Below, piece by piece: positions 37,342 through 41,349 of a stretch of 41,349 nt of DNA. A program made the position numbers and the translations under genes. Origin of the DNA: Colwellia psychrerythraea (GTDB lineage Bacteria > Pseudomonadota > Gammaproteobacteria > Enterobacterales > Alteromonadaceae); assembly GCA_002163005.1 (NCBI GenBank), contig MAAF01000118.1, positions 1-41,349 on the forward strand. The letters run 5' to 3'. Position 1 is the first letter of the stretch; every line of letters starts with the position of its first letter. The notes under the pieces are model-generated. The model was not told the origin of the DNA. It saw nothing but the letters and a program-made list of their open reading frames with translations, and did no database searches.

Positions 37342-37375
37342 GGTGATGACTTGTGCTGATGCTTACTTTAAAGGC

Positions 37376-38098
37376 CTAGTTAAATAATTGCTGTAATAAA
37401 GGTATTAACCAAGGGCTGATCAGTGCAGTGAGTATAGCTGATAAAATCAATGCAACAGAGCTGTATGCACCATGCTCTGCGCTCTTGCGAACGAGTACTG
37501 CAGTGCCTATAACATGGCTGGCGCTACCAATAGCTAATCCTTGAGCTTTAGCTGAGTTCACGCCAATAAAACTCAGCCATTGAGGCCCAAGTAATGCACC
37601 AAATAAACCAGCAATTAAGATAGCAAAAGCCGTGATAGAGCTATCACCAAACAACTGTTCTGTTAAAGTGATGCCTATGGGGGTGGTGACAGATTTTAAT
37701 GATAAAGCGATAGCAATCTCAGGTGCTTTTATCAACCACATGGCAAGTAAAAAGCTTACGGTAATAACTACTGTAATACCTAATACTAAAATAGCGGTCA
37801 TTTCTCGCCAATAGAAGCGTATCTGTTTAAATTGCTGATAAAGAGGTAAGCCTAGGGCAACAATGGCTGGCTCTAGTAATAGGTTAAGTATCTCTGTTGT
37901 TTGACTATATTCTTGGTAATTAATATCAATTACCAGTAAGAAAGGAACCAATATGCTAATAGTGAATAGCATAGGGTTTAACCAAATATATTGCCATTTT
38001 TGTTGGCAAGCGGAGGCAAATTGATAGGTTGCTATAGTGATTAAGGTAAAAACTATGCTCGCCAATATAGGGCTGTTAACAATGAAAGTAGCCAGCAT
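37376..38098 (-). CDS. lrgB: LrgB/CidB family membrane protein
   Basis: A 240-residue inner-membrane protein with about six to seven hydrophobic helices. Family hallmarks are ALGLPLYQQF, the motif ALSLKSVTTPIGITLTEQ, and GLAIGSASHVIGTAVLVRKS. LrgB works with LrgA; the pair was first described as controlling murein hydrolase export, but members in Bacillus and Streptococcus transport pyruvate, and the plant relative PLGG1 carries glycolate and glycerate. The ATG overlaps the lrgA stop by one base (TAATG), so the two are translationally coupled. Confidence 0.93.
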   Translation of the reverse strand: MLATFIVNSPILASIVFTLITIATYQFASACQQKWQYIWLNPMLFTISILVPFLLVIDINYQEYSQTTEILNLLLEPAIVALGLPLYQQFKQIRFYWREMTAILVLGITVVITVSFLLAMWLIKAPEIAIALSLKSVTTPIGITLTEQLFGDSSITAFAILIAGLFGALLGPQWLSFIGVNSAKAQGLAIGSASHVIGTAVLVRKSAEHGAYSSVALILSAILTALISPWLIPLLQQLFN

Positions 38099-38478
38099 TA
38101 CCTTGGGCCTGCCATTGTTTTGCTCTTGATATTATCCGGCGTTATTAAATAACGCTCGCTCAAGTAACCAATAACCGTGAGTAAGATAAACGTTGAGCTA
38201 AAAATAATAACCACTAAAGCAATACCATGTTGTTGAATGAGTTGGAAATGGTTAATTATCCCCATGCCTGCGGGCACTAGACATACCCCCATATGCTTAA
38301 TAAACCACTGATTAGTTTTGGTTATCTTATCGGGACTAAACCAATTGAGTTGTAAAAATAATGCGTAAATAATCATGCCATATAAACTAGCTGGTAAAGC
38401 TGCTAATAGATAATTAGCAAGCTTTCCGAGCATCAAACATATACTGATAGCGAAAATGGTATAGAGCACATTCTTCAT
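38098..38478 (-). CDS. lrgA: LrgA/CidA family membrane protein
   Basis: A 126-residue protein with four membrane helices. LGKLANYLLAALPASLYGMIIYALFLQL and HMGVCLVPAGMGIINHFQLI are typical of the family, including the VPAG motif and a charged, cytoplasmic C-terminus. It lies six bases after the LysR gene and overlaps lrgB, forming a lysR-lrgA-lrgB operon on the minus strand. Function as for lrgB: transport of a small carboxylate is now more likely than a holin-like role. Confidence 0.92.
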   Translation of the reverse strand: MKNVLYTIFAISICLMLGKLANYLLAALPASLYGMIIYALFLQLNWFSPDKITKTNQWFIKHMGVCLVPAGMGIINHFQLIQQHGIALVVIIFSSTFILLTVIGYLSERYLITPDNIKSKTMAGPR

Positions 38479-38484
38479 GGTGAG

Positions 38485-39432
38485 TTACATATTCTCCTGG
38501 CATTTTAGCGCAGCGGCAATAACTAATTGTCTAAACCAAATATGGCTGGCATCGTGATGAAGTAAAGGGCTCCAGATCATTTTTAATTCTATCTCAGGGA
38601 TCTCAAAAGGCGGTTTTATAATAGTGTAGTTGGTGTCATTCTTGTGTAACAGCGCAGCTTTAGTCGGTAAAGTTGCAATTAAGTTATCTTCATAAGCTAG
38701 CTGCATAGCGACATGATAATTACGGGTAAAAACCTTTATGTCACGTTTCTTGCCTAAGCGGGCAAGCGCTTCATCAACCCAGCCCAGTTTCTGAACATCT
38801 TTAGGATCCATCCCCACGCCAACACCAAAACCGGTCTTTGAAACCCAGACATGTTTCGCACCTAGATAAGCATTTAAGTTGAATTTACTCACCAATGGGC
38901 TATCAGCACTTAATAAACAAGAGAAAGAATCACGCCAAATGGCTTTTTGGTGGAAAGATTGCGGTAATTCATCAAAGCGATTGATCGCCATATCAATTTT
39001 ACCTGCTTCAACATCATGAAAGGTGACATCACTGGGTGTCATGATATCAAGGGTAATGCTGGGAGCAACTTTATTTAAAGATCTTAATAGCGTGGGAATT
39101 AAGGTTGATGCGGCATAGTCACTGGCCATTATTCTAAAGACGCGTTGACTTTTTAATTCGTTAAACTCCTCTTCACCTTGCAATGCTTCTTCTAATTCAA
39201 GCAATATTTTGCGAATACTCGGTGCCAACGCTCGGGCGCGTTCTGTGGGAACCATACCGTCAGAAGTACGCACTAAAATAGGATCGTTAAATAAAGTCCT
39301 TAGTCGTTTTAAGCCGTTGCTCATTGCTGGTTGCGTAATGTTAAGTTGGCTTGCTGCCCGGGTAACATTCTTCTCTCGCAACAATACGTCTAAATATATA
39401 AGCAAATTTAAATCAATTTTAGAAATATTCAT
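38485..39432 (-). CDS. LysR-family transcriptional regulator
   Basis: A 315-residue regulator. The winged helix-turn-helix is at residues 6-65 (DLNLLIYLDVLLREKNVTRAA, TQPAMSNGLKRLRTLF); the form of this N-terminus and the 'DPILVRTSDGMVPTERA' that follows place it in the NodD-like branch. The effector domain (about 95-300) shows FRIMASDYAASTLIPTLLR and a DMAINRFDELP segment. It is the first gene of the operon with lrgA and lrgB, which it probably controls as CidR/LysR proteins do in other bacteria. It is divergent from aceA and may also act there. The effector is unknown. Confidence 0.92.
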   Translation of the reverse strand: MNISKIDLNLLIYLDVLLREKNVTRAASQLNITQPAMSNGLKRLRTLFNDPILVRTSDGMVPTERARALAPSIRKILLELEEALQGEEEFNELKSQRVFRIMASDYAASTLIPTLLRSLNKVAPSITLDIMTPSDVTFHDVEAGKIDMAINRFDELPQSFHQKAIWRDSFSCLLSADSPLVSKFNLNAYLGAKHVWVSKTGFGVGVGMDPKDVQKLGWVDEALARLGKKRDIKVFTRNYHVAMQLAYEDNLIATLPTKAALLHKNDTNYTIIKPPFEIPEIELKMIWSPLLHHDASHIWFRQLVIAAALKCQENM

Positions 39433-39539
39433 GTAATTAATGGCTCTCTTAATAAATATAAGTCAGGTAGATATAAGCTAAATGAGGGGCTAATTCAATG
39501 AAATTTTATCATTTTAGTAATAAAAAGTACCTAATTAGA

Positions 39540-39573
39540 TTGATAAATTGTGCTTGGTATTCATATTGTGAAT
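39540..39573 (+). promoter_or_regulatory. Palindromic site and possible promoter upstream of aceA
   Basis: ATTCATATTGTGAAT (39559-39573) is an imperfect palindrome identical to the core of the hairpin at 37320-37334. It overlaps a possible promoter, TTGATA (39540-39545) and TATTGT (39564-39569) with an 18-bp spacer. The 8-mer TGCTTGGT directly precedes it (39551-39558); the same 8-mer lies two bases after the other copy (37337-37344). The site is in the 334-bp gap between lysR and aceA. Confidence 0.5.
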
Positions 39574-39601
39574 GATGGCAATGTAGGTTATATATTTTAA
39601 A

Positions 39602-39630
39602 AATACCCGATACATGGGGTATTATTTTTT
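39602..39630. terminator. Terminator-like hairpin in the aceA leader
   Basis: AATACCC (39602-39608) pairs with GGGTATT (39617-39623) around an 8-nt loop, followed by ATTTTTT on the plus strand; the minus strand also reads into a T run. It sits about 140 bp before the aceA start and after the possible promoter at 39540. Further on, GAGGT/ACCTC (39670-39683) makes a second small hairpin whose left arm could instead pair with ACCTC at 39693-39697. Confidence 0.6.
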
Positions 39631-39766
39631 CAGTCCGGTGTGAAAGCTTACTTTTTTGAGATTCGTTCTGAGGTGTATACCTCTGGTTTAGTACCTCTAA
39701 GTAGAAAGTTAACAACCATTACTAATAAATATTATTTAATCTACAACAAGACTTTTGGAGAATGTT

Positions 39767-41349
39767 ATGTCTAACTATCAAAGTGCAATAGAAGCGGTTC
39801 AAGCGATTAAAGCAAATGCAGGTAGCTCTTGGGATGCTATAAACCCAGAATCTGTAGCTCGTATGCGTGTACAGAACAAATTCAAAACTGGTTTAGAGAT
39901 TGCTCAGTACACTGCAGACATTATGCGTGCTGACATGGAAGCTTATGATGCTGATAGCTCTAAGTATACTCAATCTCTAGGTTGCTGGCATGGTTTTGTT
40001 GGCCAACAGAAAATGATTTCTATTAAGAAGCATTTTGATGGTAAAACAGACCGTCGTTACTTATACCTTTCTGGTTGGATGGTTGCTGCACTTCGTAGCG
40101 AATTTGGTCCTCTTCCTGACCAATCTATGCATGAAAAAACTTCTGTAGCTTCTTTGGTTGAAGAGCTTTACACCTTCCTACGTCAAGCTGATGCACGTGA
40201 ACTAGGCGGTCTTTTCCGTGAACTAGACGCAGCAAGCGCTGGCGATAAAGCTGCTATCCAAGCGCAAATTGATAACCACGTTACTCACGTTGTACCAATT
40301 ATTGCTGATATCGATGCTGGTTTTGGTAATGCTGAAGCGACTTATCTAATGGCTAAGCAAATGATTGAAGCCGGTGCTTGTGCGCTTCAAATTGAAAACC
40401 AAGTTGCCGATGAAAAGCAATGTGGACACCAAGACGGTAAAGTAACGGTTCCTCATGCTGATTTCCATTCTAAGATTCGTGCATTACGTCATGCTTTCCT
40501 AGAGCTAGGTATAGACAACGGTATTATCGTTTCACGTACTGACTCTGAAGGTGCTGGTCTTACTAAAGAAATCGCAGTTGTTAAAGAGCCAGGCGATCAA
40601 GGTGATATATATAACTCTTTCTTAGATGTTGAAGAAATTGACGTAGCTGACATGGCTGAAGGCGATGTATGTTTCAACCGTGACGGTAAATTAGTTCGTC
40701 CTAAGCGTTTACCTTCTGGTTTATACCAATTCCGTCAAGGTACTGGTGAAGAGCGTTGTGTATTTGACAGCATCGAAGCAATTAAAGCCGGCGCTGACCT
40801 TCTTTGGATTGAAACTGCAACACCAAGCGTGAAAGATATCGCGGGTATGATGAATGAAGTACGTAAAGTGATTCCAAATGCTAAGCTTGTTTACAACAAC
40901 AGCCCATCATTTAACTGGACTTTGAACTTCCGTCAACAAGCATTCGACGCAATGGTTGAAGCTGGTGAAGATGTATCTAGCTATGTTCGTAGCGATTTAA
41001 TGAATGCTGATTATGATGCAACTGAACTATCTGCAAAAGCTGATGACAAAATCCGTAGCTTCCAATCAGATACTGCACGTGAAGCGGGTATTTTCCATCA
41101 CTTAATCACACTTCCTACTTACCATACAACAGCATTGTCTGTTGATAACTTGGCTAAAGAGTACTTCGGCGATGCGGGTATGCTTGGTTATGTTGAAGGT
41201 GTACAACGTAAAGAAATTCGTCAAGGTATTGCCTGTGTTAAACATCAAAACATGTCAGGTTCTGACATGGGTGATGATCACAAAGAATACTTTGCTGGTG
41301 AGAACGCCCTTAAAGCAGGTGGCGCGAATAACACTTCTAACCAATTTAG
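39767..41349 (+). CDS. aceA: Isocitrate lyase (last codon or so missing at window edge)
   Basis: 527 codons are visible; the frame is open to the edge, ending ...NTSNQF followed by two bases of the next codon, so probably only one residue and the stop are missing. The enzyme cleaves isocitrate to glyoxylate and succinate, the first step of the glyoxylate shunt. The sequence is of the ~530-residue type seen in Pseudomonas: SKYTQSLGCWHGFVGQQ, YLSGWMVAALRS, ADIDAGFGNAEATY, the catalytic DEKQCGHQDGK (Cys219), YNNSPSFNWTLNF and CVKHQNMSGSD. GGAG at 39757-39760 precedes the ATG. Codon choice (CGT, GGT, GCT, ACT) is more biased than in neighbours, suggesting high expression. Confidence 0.97.
   Translation, partial: MSNYQSAIEAVQAIKANAGSSWDAINPESVARMRVQNKFKTGLEIAQYTADIMRADMEAYDADSSKYTQSLGCWHGFVGQQKMISIKKHFDGKTDRRYLYLSGWMVAALRSEFGPLPDQSMHEKTSVASLVEELYTFLRQADARELGGLFRELDAASAGDKAAIQAQIDNHVTHVVPIIADIDAGFGNAEATYLMAKQMIEAGACALQIENQVADEKQCGHQDGKVTVPHADFHSKIRALRHAFLELGIDNGIIVSRTDSEGAGLTKEIAVVKEPGDQGDIYNSFLDVEEIDVADMAEGDVCFNRDGKLVRPKRLPSGLYQFRQGTGEERCVFDSIEAIKAGADLLWIETATPSVKDIAGMMNEVRKVIPNAKLVYNNSPSFNWTLNFRQQAFDAMVEAGEDVSSYVRSDLMNADYDATELSAKADDKIRSFQSDTAREAGIFHHLITLPTYHTTALSVDNLAKEYFGDAGMLGYVEGVQRKEIRQGIACVKHQNMSGSDMGDDHKEYFAGENALKAGGANNTSNQF

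Noticed and set aside
38098..38478. LrgA as a phage holin or toxin
   Set aside because: There are no lysis or phage genes nearby, and the coupled lrgB and metabolic neighbours fit the LrgAB transporter family better.
39509..39715. 68-codon minus-strand open frame in the lysR-aceA gap
   Set aside because: It covers the candidate promoter, palindrome and terminator-like hairpin of aceA and has no protein-like composition.
39767..41349. Frameshift or internal disruption in aceA
   Set aside because: Codon-by-codon reading shows one unbroken frame to the window edge; the apparent terminal TAG is out of frame, so the gene is simply cut by the edge.

Overview
The window is AT-rich gammaproteobacterial chromosome. 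Gene content and protein sequences point to the Alteromonadales, most likely a marine, perhaps cold-adapted Colwellia-like bacterium. The evidence is close-to-E. coli versions of topA, cysB, trhP/yegQ, ispH, pheA and glcB, a type IVa minor pilin locus next to ispH, RdgC, and a 527-codon isocitrate lyase of the Pseudomonas/marine type. This is an inference from recalled family sequences, not from a database search. I see no rRNA, tRNA, CRISPR array, prophage or transposase gene. Two genes run off the window: a dicarboxylate symporter at the left edge and aceA at the right edge, which lacks only its last codon or so.

Layout. 1-3.9 kb: the edge of a symporter gene, a large Ig-like surface lipoprotein and a convergent ureohydrolase. 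4.3-9.6 kb: topA, two poorly known genes on the minus strand (an RRF_GI-like protein and a membrane-anchored coiled-coil protein), then cysB. 9.7-11.3 kb: trhP-yfhL, a tRNA U34 hydroxylation pair. 11.6-15.3 kb: an HDOD protein, rdgC and a sensor kinase without a partner regulator. 15.6-20.3 kb: a phosphate-starvation block (porin, phoB, phoR, pstS) in which three promoters carry recognisable Pho boxes; pstS has four tandem half-sites. 20.5-29.5 kb: ispH, then the minor pilin operon pilV-pilW-pilX-pilY1-pilE plus a TapY2/PilY2-like gene, with a fimT/gspH-type pseudopilin convergent at its end. 29.6-34.4 kb, minus strand: pheA, a MAPEG protein, a penicillin-acylase-type Ntn hydrolase and a small secreted protein of unknown function. 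34.8-41.3 kb: glcB (malate synthase G), then lysR-lrgA-lrgB, then divergent aceA.

How the parts work together. PhoR-PhoB should drive the porin, their own operon and pstS; pstCAB is not in the window. The pilin genes encode the tip/priming complex of type IVa pili, while the major pilin and motor genes are elsewhere. The last block holds both glyoxylate-shunt enzymes around a LysR regulator and an LrgA/LrgB membrane pair. Because the plant plastid glycolate/glycerate carrier PLGG1 is an LrgAB-type protein, the most interesting hypothesis here is that this LrgAB pair moves a C2/C3 acid linked to glyoxylate metabolism. A 15-bp palindromic sequence occurs identically upstream of glcB and upstream of aceA, which could be a shared operator.

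Other unusual structure: an Ala/Asp low-complexity insert in PilW encoded by GCT/GAT-type repeats, a 9-bp tandem repeat between the sensor kinase and the porin, a long cruciform-forming element between phoR and pstS, and a terminator-like hairpin in the aceA leader.
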